A DNA stretch of 64,000 bases from Sinohyriopsis cumingii (lineage: Eukaryota; Mollusca; Bivalvia; Unionida; Unionidae): contig JAPYKE020000037.1 of the NCBI GenBank assembly GCA_028554795.2, positions 6,532,501-6,596,500 on the forward strand, written 5' to 3'. The translations under genes and the position numbers were made by a program. Every line of letters begins with the position of its first letter. Within the stretch, counting starts at the first letter, position 1. The notes beneath the pieces were generated by a model. It was not told where the DNA came from, made no database searches, and saw only the letters and a program-made list of their open reading frames with translations. Shown here one piece after another: positions 50,820 through 62,800 of the stretch.

Positions 50820-52352
50820 CATCCTATTTTTACCATCCTGATGAAGAGTGCACCAAAGTCATGTGAACTTGATCCAATTCCAATATTACTGCTGCTTGAG
50901 TGCTTAGATCCAGTATTGCCTTCACTAACTGATGTTGTTAATACCTTTCTCACATCAGCATAATTCCCATTATTTTTCAAAACTTCCATTGTAAAACCTC
51001 TGCTGAAGAAATCAACTCTAGACCATAACGATTTAAACAACTACTGCCCGGTTTCTAATCTCCCATTCATATAAAAAAACTTGGAAAAGGTTGTTCGATC
51101 CCAGCTTGTATCTCATCTGAATTCAAACAGTCCTTTTAGCAATGTACAATCTGCATATCGCCCTTGCCACAGGACTCAAATTGTGTCTTCAAATGGAATA
51201 CACTCCAGCCCAGTTGATCTATGTTGTGGTGTTCCACAGGGGTATGTACTTGGACCTGTTTTCTTCATTCTATACACTCAGCTGCTCTCAAGTGTCATAG
51301 ATCATCATCCAGTGTCTCACCAATTGTACACTGATCACACCCAAATATGCAAATCTAGGCATCCAACTGAAGTTGATGCTACAATCCAAGGTGTAGAGAT
51401 GTGCATTTCCGATGTGAAATCATGGATGACATGCAACAAGCTGCAGATGAATGATGATAAAACGGAGGCCATGCTGATCACAAAACAAAGACTTTCTCAT
51501 TCACATCCTTTACCTCACACAATAAATATCAGCAACGCGAACATTAAATTCACACAATCAGTACGAAACCTAGGTGTTACTCTGGATAGTACTCTCACAT
51601 TGCACCAACATGTCATGAACATATACAAGGCTGCATATCTTGAGCTGAAACGCATCACCTCCATTCGCAGATATCTTTCAGTTGATGCCACTAAAACATT
51701 TGTGTGTTCATTAGTACATTCAAGACTGGACTATTGTAACTCAATCCTGTCTGGTTCATCTTAATACCTACTCCAGAAACTTCAAAAGGCTCAAAACATA
51801 GCTGCTTGGATCATACTTAGAGTACTACAATCAGAGTACACCTCCCCGCTGCTCTGTACCCTACACTGGCTATCCATTCGATCCAGAATCAAACACAAAA
51901 TGTGTTCTCTGTGCTACGTTTCACTGACAGACTCTAGTCCAACATACCTATCCGACCTCACCTATGTGTACACACCAGCAAGATACTTAGACTCCTCTTC
52001 TGACAATCATATACTCATTATTCCCACTATGAAAACAAAGTCATATGGACAGCGTTCTTTTGCATACCAGGGTCCAGCAACGTGAAATGAATTGCCCACT
52101 GAACTTAGACACAAAGTCACAGTGATCCCATTCAAGAGTGCTCTCAAAAGTCACTTATTCTGACTGCAAAAACAAACTTAAAGACCTAATAATGCTTCCT
52201 ACCTTAAATATTCTCAGCATGTTTTTTATGTTTTCTAATTTCATGGTGTTTATTTTTGTAATCATATCATTATGTATGTTTTTTATGTTTAAGGTGTTGT
52301 CTAATGTTGTAAAGCGCTTAGAGCTTCTAAAGATTAGGGGCTATGCAAAGTC

Positions 52353-52383
<31 letters not shown>
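50820..52383 (+). mobile_element. CR1/L2-like LINE, copy 3 (truncated, internally deleted)
   Basis: Same family and orientation as copies 1 and 2. It starts in the pre-RT linker. At about 51173 the sequence jumps from SAYRPC to RTQIVSSNGIHSSPV, which loses about 200 bp including motif A. The active-site box reads YTDHTQICK instead of YADD, so it is dead twice over. C-terminal frames at 51081-51764 and 51900-52085, then the same 3' UTR (AAGCGCTTAGAGCTTCTAAA) and (ATT)n at 52355-52383. Confidence 0.92.
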
Positions 52384-53360
52384 GCTTGGATGAATATTTT
52401 TAAAATCAGTGGCCATAACTAAAACAATGGGATTTTGTTTTCTGATCATAAAAGTATGTAGGACACCATCCATGATGTACAAAGTTGTCTGACATTTGCG
52501 CACATAAGGTTTCCATCTCCAATATTGAAGCAAAATGCATACCGAATTTAACCGATTGACGAAAATAAAATAAAGCAATGCTTTCCATTTGAAAAGAGGC
52601 AATTGTCACTAGAATATTCTATTCAAAATAATATTAATTTTGGACACAGGGGATACCGCCCCCATGTTTTCCTGACTCGCGATATGTCGGCCTATTCTGT
52701 GCACAGCTTTGAAATATGTAATGTATATCCATCAAGCTATAGAAATGAAACACATTATTGCAGACTGTTTCTGTCAGCAGTTGAGTAATTAGGTCAGTTT
52801 TATAGCTAGTTTTACAAAATTCAATGTAGAATGCCAATAAATGGCAAGATATATTTTTGCAAACTCAAGTGATCTTGTAACAGAATTAGTAAAGTTTAAC
52901 ATTTTATAAAAATTAAGCTATTACGTGAAGAGAAACAACAATGAATAGGATGCAATGTGTTTACGTCTTGTTGATGGGGAAAAATTTACTAAAATATAGA
53001 AACAGACTATATGCCGGGGAATTTCTTGAGAATTTATGTTCTACCGACAAGTTCACATATTGGGTAGCAGACGATTTTGTACATGTGGGACAACTTCTTG
53101 CAAAATTGAAATCATGGATAAAAATGCAGTATTGTTTTAAGGTATACATTTTCATATTTTATATAATGTATTGTATGATTCTAAAAGTTGCATAGTTAAT
53201 CGGAATTTCTGGATTACAGATTCAAGAAGGTTATGGAGTGGGTCTACATGTTGACTAATAAATTTCTATTTGATCCCTTAGGTGATATTTCAATTCTAAA
53301 TTAAAACCAATAATACTTAATGTATAACCAAAAATGCAACAACCTGGTGGAGAGGCAAAA
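52384..53360. other. Sequence between two LINEs
   Basis: AT-rich. The frame at 52941-53195 may be part of the 5' region of the following element, but has no recognised motif. Confidence 0.35.
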
Positions 53361-55761
53361 ATGGAGATAAAAAACTTTCATATAGCCTCAGCAAATTTAA
53401 GCTGAATAAATAGGGAAAAAAATGATTAAACTAAATAACAAGACAAATTATGATATGATTTTCATATAAGAAACACATAATAAGTTCACTAAAGAACTAA
53501 TAACTTTATGTGAGAAAAATTTAAATGGGGTTATAATTGTGAATGATTATAAAGGAGAAGATGTAAGGGGAGGGGTAGCTACTTTTATCAAGAATAAAAT
53601 GGGAGTAACATGGGAGCAAACAAACGAGGGAAACTTTTTTTGCGGGAAGATTGATACATATTGTGATAGAGGACACTCATTTTATAAATGTATAAATACC
53701 TGCTAATAAAAACAAAAAGCAACAATTCATTGAAAACCTGTTTAAATATTTAGAAAAAATTTCAATGGAAAACCTCATATTAGGAGGGGATTTTAATTGG
53801 GTGGGGGATAAAGTGGACAGGGTGGGTGAACTTCCTACTTTTTCACTAAACATAATTTGATAGATATATACAGAAGGTAAAGTTTGCTTAGGATGGATTT
53901 TACGTATATTTAAAAAGACAACCAAGGTAGTAGACTAGACAAGTTTTATTGCACACATTATGAGCACAACATTTACAAAAGTGCAGGGGTCACAGATATA
54001 AAAATATCTTATCATAAATTAATGTAACTAGAAATAAATACAGAAAATAAACATAAATGGGGTAAAGGGCATTGGAAATTGAACAATAAAATCCTGGAGG
54101 AAAAAGAATTTATTAAAGAAATCGTGGATGAAATAGAAAGTTTTACAAACAAAGGGAATAGATATATAATAAACAAATGGGACAAATAAAAACCCACTTT
54201 CATACAGAAAGTGATAAGATACTCTGCAATAAGGAGAGAGAAACAGAAAATGGAAAAAGAGGCAATTAAAAGGTAATTAGAAAAAGGAAATATAGTGGAA
54301 TTGGGAAAAACACTTAAAGAGAAACTTGACAAAATACTTGATGAGGAAAATCAGGGAATAGAAATAACAGCAAGAAAATCCATGGGGGTATATAAAAAAG
54401 CGGAAGGATTATATAAAAGGAGGAAGTACAAAAGGGTGGGAGAAAAATATATGGAAAAATTAAAAGATAAAGTGAATAAAGTAATATCGGGGAAAATTAA
54501 ATCTTAGAATAAATTAAAGAATTGTACAGCAACCTATATACATCACAAACGATTGAAAATGAAACTATAGATGATTACTTAGAGTGGATAAAGTGCAAGA
54601 GAATATTATCAGAACATAAAAGCCTATGTGATTTCATTTCCATAGATGAAATTAAAAAGAGTACAAGCCAATTAACAAAAGGGAAATTCCCAGGTGGAGA
54701 TGGACTCACCGCAGAATTCTATCAAAAGTTCCAAGGTGAGTTGTCGCCCATCCAAGAACGGTTATACTACAACATACTACTGAGAAATGAGACAATGTCT
54801 AAAACAATGAGGGAAGGGATCATAACATTAATACATAAAGCGAAAGAGGATAAAGAAGACCTTAAAAACTGGAGGCCCATCTCCCTCCTAAATACTGACT
54901 ACAAAATTTTAAGTAAAATATTTGCTGAGAGAATTAGAAAAGGAATCGATAAAAGAATTAACATTAATCAAACATGTGGGGCAAAAGAGCGGTACATTTA
55001 AAACAACATATTGAGCATAATAACTATTATATATTATTTACAGGAAGCAGGTCTGAAAGGTGCTATGGTACTTTTCAACCAGGAAAAAGCATTTGACAGA
55101 CTAGAACATAACTATATACAAAAAGTATTGGAGAAATTTGGATTTGGAATTAATTTCCAAAAATGGACTAAAATCCTGTATAACAAAGTAAGTGCAAGAG
55201 TACAGGTAAATGGTGCTAACACTGGGAGATTTGACATTGAGGCAAGGCTGCCCACTGTCAATGCTATTATATGCAACAGCGATTGAAATACTAAGCATAG
55301 AAAAGACTTAACAGAAATATAGAAGGTATTAATATCCCAAATATAAGGGATGAAATAAAAATGTTACAACATGAAGACGATTGCACAAACTTTATAAAAG
55401 ACCCAAATTCCTTCAAACATCTGTAAAGTGAATTTGAACAATTTTGTAAAGCTTCAGGGACTAAAATTAATCATGAAAGAACCAAGATACTTAAAATATG
55501 GAACTGGTGGAGAAATCATCTAGGATTACCCCCACATTTAATCAAGGATCGAGTAAAAGCTTTAGGAACTTGTTTTGGAAAAAGAGAAGAAATGGAAAAC
55601 AAAAAGTTATGAATAAAAAACAAATATACAGTAATGTAAATTCCTGGGCACTTATGCCACTATATTTAATTGAACGGGTCCAAGTGGCCAAGTCATATAT
55701 GTATTCCAATATTAATTATATTTTAAAATCCATTGACATAGAAAATAAAACTATAAGCTGA
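53361..55761 (+). mobile_element. Tx1/L1-like LINE, degraded ORF2
   Basis: The ORF2-like start at ATG 53361 reads MEIKNFHIASANLS. Endonuclease remnants (ETHNKFTKEL after 53470, GGVATFIKNKMG near 53570, LGGDFNWVGDKVD near 53780) follow. RT segments are 54522-55001 (GGDGLTAEFYQKF, LKNWRPISLLNTDYKILSK, QTCGAKERYI) and 55011-55286 (EKAFDRLEHNYIQKVLEKFG, then a frameshift in the RQGCPLS region). C-terminal pieces are at 55498-55761 (SWALMPLYLIERVQVAKSYM). 'KNWRPISLLN.DYKI' and 'DQTCG..gr.i' mark the L1/Tx1 clade. Multiple stops and frameshifts, a deletion in the YADD region and no poly(A) tail make it a fossil. Confidence 0.85.
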
Positions 55762-55849
55762 ATTAGTACAAAGTTGTCATTACTGTGAGATAGATATGCT
55801 TATCAATATGATCGACGCACATCTCCTAATGAATAATAACTGACAATAT

Positions 55850-56185
55850 TTGGATTTCTTCAGCAGGTCTCAACAAGATCATATATAATCTATGTATTTC
55901 TTGGGAAACAGTAGGCCTCAACAAGTTTATTGATCTAGTATACACTTCCTGGGAAACAGCAGGCCACAGCATGTTTATAGATATTGTACGTATTTCTTGG
56001 CAAACAACAGGTCTCAACATGTTTATTGATATTCTGTGCATTTATTGGGAAACAGAAGGACTCAACATTTTTATCGATCTAGCATACACTTCCTGGGAAA
56101 CAGCAGGCTACAACATGTTTATAGATATTCTATGCATTTATTAGGAAACAGCAGGCCTCAACATGTTTATTGATATTCTGTGTAT
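55850..56185. repeat. 48-bp minisatellite, seven units
   Basis: Units of exactly 48 bp share GGGAAACAGCAGGC followed by a CAACATGTTTATTGATATTC-like part. The GGGAAACAG landmark falls at 55903, 55951, 55999, 56047, 56095 and 56143. Since 48 is a multiple of three, a 16-residue repeat (SINMLRPAVSQEI type) is kept in phase on the - strand (frame 55826-56041), with stops in the higher-coordinate units. Confidence 0.92.
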
Positions 56186-56410
56186 CACGGAAAGAGTCCG
56201 TACTACACAACTGTGAAAATGATTGGAAACGGCAACGGATACTTGTTGTAAGCTTTCTTTGCATGGTAAATACAAACTGGGGGTAATTTTCAAGCATTGT
56301 ACACAAACTAAATTATACTTATTTTATTTAGTGAGCCATCTGTCATAATCGTCTTCACTAATTGCATCTCCAACATCTGGCTGACAAAATAAAAACCAAC
56401 CAGCTATCAA
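56186..56410. other. Intergenic sequence
   Basis: No feature recognised. Confidence 0.35.
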
Positions 56411-56625
56411 AATATCTGAGTTGTTATGATAGTAGTATAGTGGGGCACTCCAGGGACAATGTGACTTACCATTAAAAACAGGGTCCCGGCACTCTGGGGA
56501 CAATGGGAAATTTGTCATTGTGGGCCATTCTAGGGACAATGGGAATTTAAATTTGGGAATTTTAACATGAGTGGGTCTATAGAGGGATTGGGCCTGTCTA
56601 GGACAGTGGGAAAATACATTACAGG
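56411..56625 (+). repeat. Short degenerate tandem repeat
   Basis: Four loose units of about 35-55 bp share 'GGGCACTCCAGGGACAATG'. They lie near 56434, 56484, 56520 and 56578. Confidence 0.6.
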
Positions 56626-56999
56626 TAAGGTGACGTCACAGTACTGACGATTAGCAGCAATGTAACAAGGGGCTGACCTCAATCGAGACCAAAGAGCAGG
56701 GAAAAAAACCTAGAACGTTTGGGCGGGACAGAGACAGAGATAACACATGCAACAGACAACAGACAAACAACTATACAACTGCCTAGAAGTTGTATTAGGC
56801 AAGAAAGCAAATCTTTTCGAGGCGTAAGGGTTCTTCTTCTTCTATTTTCTCCATTTCTTCCACCATCTCCTCACTTTCTCAATAATTCCCTTCTTCTTCT
56901 TTTCCGTCTCTGGAATCCAGTCTGGATGTCCCATCAATCTAAATTTCTTATCCAGTTTTCATTCAGTTTTTCAAACTCCTTTTTTTTCTTTTTTCTTTG

Positions 57000-57416
57000 T
57001 CTTTCTTTCTTCAGACTACCTGTCTTGTATCTTGTTCACTTCTTCTTCCATCACCTTTCTCATCATTTCTATTATTTCTTCTCCTTTTAGTTGGTCCAGT
57101 CCGTACTTCACAAAGGACCACTCTGTCCAATGCAATATATCTAAACACATCTTACTTTCATCACATTATCAAGGGCCTCCATCAATGTGCCCACTCTCAC
57201 ATGCTGTAGTTGAACGAAGCCTCTTAACTTTTCTACTTCCTTGCCTATCATACCTTGTACCAGGTCAATGTCTACTTTCAGGCTGGTCACATTAATTGTC
57301 ACAAAGTCTTTGGTAACTGGATATCTCCATTCATGTTCTAGCCTTTCCACCACATAGGAGGCATCCATCATCCAGTACCAACTGTCCTTCAATTTGTTAA
57401 ACAACTCTATTGTCAT
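57000..57416 (-). pseudogene. Unassigned coding-like segment
   Basis: A 91-codon frame (57141-57416) starts MTIELFNKLKDSWYWMMDAS and includes DIDLVQGMIGKEVEKLRGF. Just beyond its stop another minus-strand frame (about 57000-57110) reads EEIIEMMRKVMEEEVNKIQD and becomes very Lys/Glu-rich, which suggests one gene broken by a frameshift. Helical and charged. The family is not recognised. Its place below the polymerase on the same strand suggests that it belongs to the Polinton-like element. Confidence 0.35.
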
Positions 57417-58000
57417 CTTCCTTTATTCAATGTTGAATGGCGCGAACGATCTATCTATGTTGGATTATAGAGGACGCTTTTCCGAGCATGTACCTCATAT
57501 TTGTGCCTACATCGTTGGCTATTTAATTGCTCTTAGGGGAAGGAATTGGAGCCACCGTCATCAGCTCCTATTCCAGGTAAGAGTGCAGCGTGTTTGTTGA
57601 CCCCTTCCCCCACACCCCAACGAGAAGAAATGAAAACTTAGGTTAAAAAGATGATTCCACTCCTCCTTCGACAGAAGTGAAAAAGAAAGCAGGGAAACCA
57701 GAAATGAAAAAAGAAAAGAAGACCAATGCCATCCCATTACCACCTCCACCACCACCACTACCTTCGATGTCTACTCCCGTGGCACAATGTACACCTAAAG
57801 CCGTTTCCAAACCACCATTTCACGCCATCCAAAGTTGCATCCTGGCCGAAGTGTCTCTCTTGCGGGTAGAAGATGTTTTATGTGGGTTTTTCTTTTTCTG
57901 GGGTTGTGACCTGGTCTTGACATCGTTGTTCTTTTTATTCTTTGGTGTGAGTGGCTTTTTTCTTGTGGAGAACTTTGGGAGCATTAGGATCCCATTTTAA
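57417..58000. other. Undetermined, possibly part of the Polinton-like element
   Basis: Both strands have plausible frames. The + strand frame 57677-58000 begins KKKAGKPEMKKEKK and has a run of eight prolines. On the - strand there are stretches such as WDPNAPKVLHKKKATHTKE. I cannot decide which, if either, is coding. Confidence 0.3.
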
Positions 58001-58009
58001 GAGGGAGCG

Positions 58010-58780
58010 AATGATGACACCTCATAGAGAACCACTACCTCCAGATTTCAAAATGATTTGCTTTTTGGTTTGAGTGTCGATGCGGAAATCGGTCAGCTGC
58101 GTCAAGGCTACTTTGTTTCTCTCAAAAAAAGTGTTTGGTTTGATGATGAATGTGAATGATACTTTGTAGTAATTGACGTGCTGTCACCGTAAACCATCGT
58201 AGGACTTCTCTGAGACTGGCTTCTAAGACACGAGCACGTATTTGTGGATCTTTCTCGCGACTGATGCCGTACAAGGCACGAATCAATTTGACGGGAAGAA
58301 GAGACTGAAGGGACATCATGTTGACACTGCGTGAGACAGATCCAAAGTGTCCTAGGTTTTGTTAGATTTTATTTGTTAAGTCGACGACTAGGACGTGTAC
58401 ACCAGTGGTGAAACAGATGGATTCGAAATGACAAATATCGGGGTTGAAGGGCTTTAAATCTACGAGCAAATAGGCGTGTGGGGTTTGAGTGGCATCGTCG
58501 TACGCATGAGTCAGCCAAAGTGTTTCTAACTGTTCCTAGAGCGAAATAATGAACATAGTGAGTAATTTCTGACCACTGCCATTCAGGGTAACAGTCAAGA
58601 ATATCAATAAAATCTGCTGATGTAAACGGTCTAAAGCGGAATAATAGGATGAACGCAAAATTGATCCAGAGAATCTGACGAGTTTGTTGACTTCTTTCAC
58701 TTTCCTCTTGTGAATGTCTCGAGACAAAAGTTCTACAGTCACCAATTGAGATTTTATTCTGGCAAAGTCCCTGTCAAAAC
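58010..58780 (-). pseudogene. Polinton-like element, small-protein remnants
   Basis: Minus-strand frames run almost without a gap. 58536-58745 is followed by a stretch with PHAYLLVDLKPFNPD (about 58440-58500). 58122-58319 then has LLPVKLIRALYGISREKDPQ and QLLQSIIHIHHQTK, and a shifted tail near 58040-58110 reads LTQLTDFRI and IILKSGG. The pattern 'L..h...L..L.......kk.il..GG' resembles a small basic protein often found beside polymerases in Polinton/adintovirus-like elements. That is a memory-based inference. Stops and frameshifts indicate decay. SINE copy 4 interrupts the region above it. Confidence 0.4.
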
Positions 58781-58933
58781 TCCTTGTATATTTTCTCTTG
58801 CAGTTCGTTTGGTAATCCTTAAATATTATTTTTCAAATGGGGTTTAAATACTTATCCAACGTTTGACTCCTAGCCAAGCTGGTTTCTTAAACGACATGGT
58901 ATTGCCACTTCAATGACTCGGTCGCACTAAAGG

Positions 58934-58936
<3 letters not shown>

Positions 58937-58977
<41 letters not shown>

Positions 58978-59282
58978 TTTGGATTTTTAACGTAGCTTTA
59001 ACAATTTTTCAGTCATATCGCTACGATGTCTGTAGTGTGGCAGTTTTTAGTGATGTCTAGCACTGGAGTATCATGTCGTAGACATGTAGCGTGATGTCCC
59101 ACCAAGTCACATTATCCTGACACCAGGCCGACCAGTCCTAACTCTAACCTCGTAATTATGAGCGCCAAGCGAGGTTGCTGTTAGTACCATTTTTGAAGTC
59201 TTTGGTATGACTCGACCGGGAATCGAACCCATGACCGCCCGCATCCGAGGCGGATGCTCTAACCACAAGGCCAACTAAGCGG
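58937..59282 (-). mobile_element. tRNA-derived SINE, copy 4
   Basis: The most complete copy. On the - strand it starts at 59282 with the tRNA-like head (TGGCCTTGTGGTTAGAGCAT as A box, GGTCATGGGTTCGATTCCC as B box), then the family body. It ends in (CA)n, seen on the + strand as (GT)n at 58937-58976. It is flanked by TAAAGGTAG at 58928-58936 and 59283-59291, a 9-bp target-site duplication. It inserted into the Polinton-like element and is therefore younger than it. Confidence 0.93.
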
Positions 59283-59291
59283 TAAAGGTAG

Positions 59292-59834
59292 GTAGTGACA
59301 ATCCGGAGACCATCGAGCATGTTCCAAGTAAGCCGAATCTTTCTGTTCACACTGGTGTAGCGGCACACCACAACTGAATCACTTGACTTCATCCCCTTCA
59401 CCACAAGTAGAAAAATCCGGCTCTGGCTAATTCTTCTGGGGTAGGTCCTCCTAGATATTTAGGCCATCTACCTTGGAAGGTTTGGAATCGACTTTCAAAG
59501 TTGCAATATTCAGTCAAACGCACAGGGAACGAAAATTCGCTTTCACAGGTTCATTTCGATGAGGGTAGGGTGAAATCCGCAGGTGTCTGCTCAGTTGTGG
59601 ATGACATTCGTAGGGTGGTAGCTGCACAGTTTCACGTGGAGGATAACATTGACTATGAAAACCAGTATAGAGCCCTAGAGAGCGAGTAAAGTTCCCATGA
59701 TGCTTTACTGCATCTCTGAGGTCACAGCGTACGGCATTACTCAGCATCGCACTCCACTTGAAAATCCCCAAGCTTGAATGATGTATGTTTAAAAGGATTC
59801 ATCTTTCTAGGTTGGTCTTGGTAGTTATAATGAA
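59292..59834. other. Undetermined segment of the Polinton-like element
   Basis: Open frames exist on both strands: + 59501-59689 (VHFDEGRVKSAGVCSVVDDI) and - 59514-59771. Neither is recognised. The position suggests the C-terminal end of the polymerase or the next gene, heavily changed. Confidence 0.3.
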
Positions 59835-62800
59835 CTATCGGTCTAGGACGTTGTCCGTTTTTATTTGCTGACCAATATCGACGTGATCGTACAGTAATGT
59901 GAAGTGGTTGGGAAGCCGCACTCGCTTCTGGTACACGATTTGATACAGTTTTTCCAAAGGCCGAATGGCGATTTGGTGTGTGGGTAAACGTACAATCTTA
60001 TGCGGTTTGTAGGTGGTCACTCTAAAATTTCCATCATGTGCAGACTGCAGGGCTTCTTTCAATACCCCAAAGTTCACCATTCGACAAGCAATTTAACATC
60101 ACTTTGGAAAACGATCGTCTGCTTTAGTTTTTCTCCACGTGGTCTAAAGTGATGCCTTCCTGCTTCCAGTATTTCTCTTTGAATTTCATTTGGTCTTCAG
60201 GAGTGTGGAGTCAGGAAGGATAACCGCTGACTTCTTGTTTAAGTTTCAAAAAGGCATCCACGTAGTCCGCGAAAATGCCTTTCTGAATCTCGTCTCCCTT
60301 GTTGTATTTTTCTGTCTTGGGAAAGTGGTACATTTCGTACACATCTAACAATTGGTATCCCAGGTCCAGAACTTTGAACAATTCCATGCTGACCCACGTC
60401 CCTGTCAAGACGCGTTCTTCCTGGGTGTGCTGAAAAGAATGGTCTTGGTTAAACGTCTCGGCACAAGTACGACACAAGGGAAACATCAGTTTTTCTTCGC
60501 AATGGTGAGGTAAAACGGGACGATACAAGTCCGTGGGAGGCAAGACTTTGCACTTGATCAATCCTTCGTATTGTAGAATTTTGTCCAGTTCGATATGTTT
60601 CGTCAGCAATTGCGGATGTCCTGCGTAAAAGCGACAATATTTTCACACGTAAGGATATAGCGAACACACGTCCAAGTATTTGATTTCTTCTCCTTTCTCC
60701 TCGTCAGCAAACAGGTGGCATTTTTCAGTCCTTCGTACAAACGGTCTCGCGGATTCAGTGGGTCCATCAACTTGTAACCTTTCTCGATGCGTTTAAACTG
60801 GGGATCGGTTTTCAAACGGTGATCGTACTCTTGTTCCCACATATCCACCACATGTTATCCTTGCTGACAAGCGCCGTTGACAAGTGGCCTCGTACAAGTC
60901 TTCCATAGTCCGTTGCACAAATTGATTTTTAGTGTCACTTTGAGGGTAGAAGAGGGGACATCCGTGAAATAAACTCGTACAGGATCTTGGTGTTTTCTAA
61001 GTCCCAATCATCCACCAAATACGTTCCAATGGTCTTTTCGATTCCTCCGTTGCTGTCATTTTGGATCCATTAGTCTTCCTTGTCGCACAAGTAATGTAGC
61101 CAGCGTAGGGCTTTGACCGAGTATTGACGTTTGACAAAGTTGGTCGTTTGGGGGCTGATGACAGCCAAGGTGTTTCTACGCATGAATCGTTGGCGGTACA
61201 CTAAGGAACACGTTTTGGCAATGGTGCAGGCTTCTTTCAAAGGATCGATCCCTCATTGTTCCATTAACAGTTCTCGAAATTTTCCACAGCAACGCCGTAA
61301 AATGTCCACGTCGGAACGACAATACTTCAACATTTCTTCCTGAAAGTCGAAGGGGTTCCAAACGTGAGTCTGTAACCAAGCGTAGAAAGCTTCTCGTTCG
61401 GTTCGCATGTTGTCGGGGTTGAAGTCGTGAGTTTCAGGCAAATGGGGTAGAACGGCGTGTTGATTAGCTTCGGTATTGAAAAATTGCTGAAAATAACCTT
61501 TGGCCATTTCTGTCACTCCGAACGTTTTAGGCATTCGATTCAAAGTCATGGCCAAGTAACACAACGAATCTTTAAACTGCACTTGACAAAACTTGCATGG
61601 AAATGATATTGGCTCCGTTCAAAGTCACTTTTGGACGTTCGTTGCCTTCTTTCGTATAACTGTCCATCGTATCCCGACACGTTGTGAGCCATCACCGTGG
61701 CATGGCGACGACAATCTCCGTAACGTTCGATGTCCTCTTGGCTCCACGTCTCGTCGATGGGGTCTAAGATCCATTAAGTGAAATCGGCTAGCGTGTTCGT
61801 TCCCTGAAAGATTTTTTCACGTCCTCCAGGATTCTTGCTGCAGTGAAGGCGATGACTAAAGTTAAGTTCCAGGATGTACTTCTCCCACGCTTGATGAGCC
61901 ACACAGAAATTAAGAATGTGAATGCCAGCCTCTTGCGTGCAATCGAATTCGAAAAAATTGAAATTGCCTTTTAATTGGTCATCTTCCTCCTCTTGTTTGG
62001 AATGGTATTTTTGAATGTAGCATTTGTGTTCAATGTCCTTGATTTGGTGACAAATGTGACATCGTTCCTTTCCTGACACACGCGTGTCTTGGCATTATTG
62101 GTACGTATGCCTTGTCCACAAGTAGGGAACAGTCTCAGCAGTTGACAAGTACTTTTCTGCTGTGAACCATGTGTCTTCAAATGCTGTTGGTAACATGCAT
62201 TTCTGACAAACGTGTGCTGGCAAGCTGGGCAATGAACTCGTTCTTGTCCTTCGTCCAGACATAGTTGAGGGGCCAAACATCCTGAGCATTTCGATCCACA
62301 ATGTTTGTGTTGCTCTCAATTGTTATAGCAATAGTCACATTTCTCATAGTAATAACTGTATCCCAAGAATGCAGTTATACTGGTGATGGCATCGAAATGT
62401 TCATCGTGATAATATATGTGAATGTATTTTCCGTCATTGAAATCTTTGCCTCGAAACAATAGAGGTCCGCGCACGTCTTGAGGGTGAACTTTCAAGGTGC
62501 AGCGTGGAGTTAGGACATCTTGCAATTTCTGCATTTCAAGAATACCTCAAGGTGTGTCTTTGGATAGCCCCGCTTGCTGCAACAGGAGTTCTGCTTCTCT
62601 TTGATATTTTTGCTTGGTTCAATTTTCGAATGCTCTCCCAGGTTCTTTTCCATTCTACCGTGTCGTTTTTGTTGGTATACATTCGTCCCACCTCGATGGC
62701 AATGGCTCAAAAAACATTTTATCTTGAGGGTTGTCAATTCGGACGAGACTCATTTTGGTGCTACGAAGGTCGTTAACACCTTTTTGCGTCTGGTCCATTG

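Noticed and set aside
56719..57295. Ser/Phe-rich + strand frames resembling membrane segments
   Set aside because: CT-rich strand opposite a Lys/Glu-rich minus-strand frame. Composition explains them.
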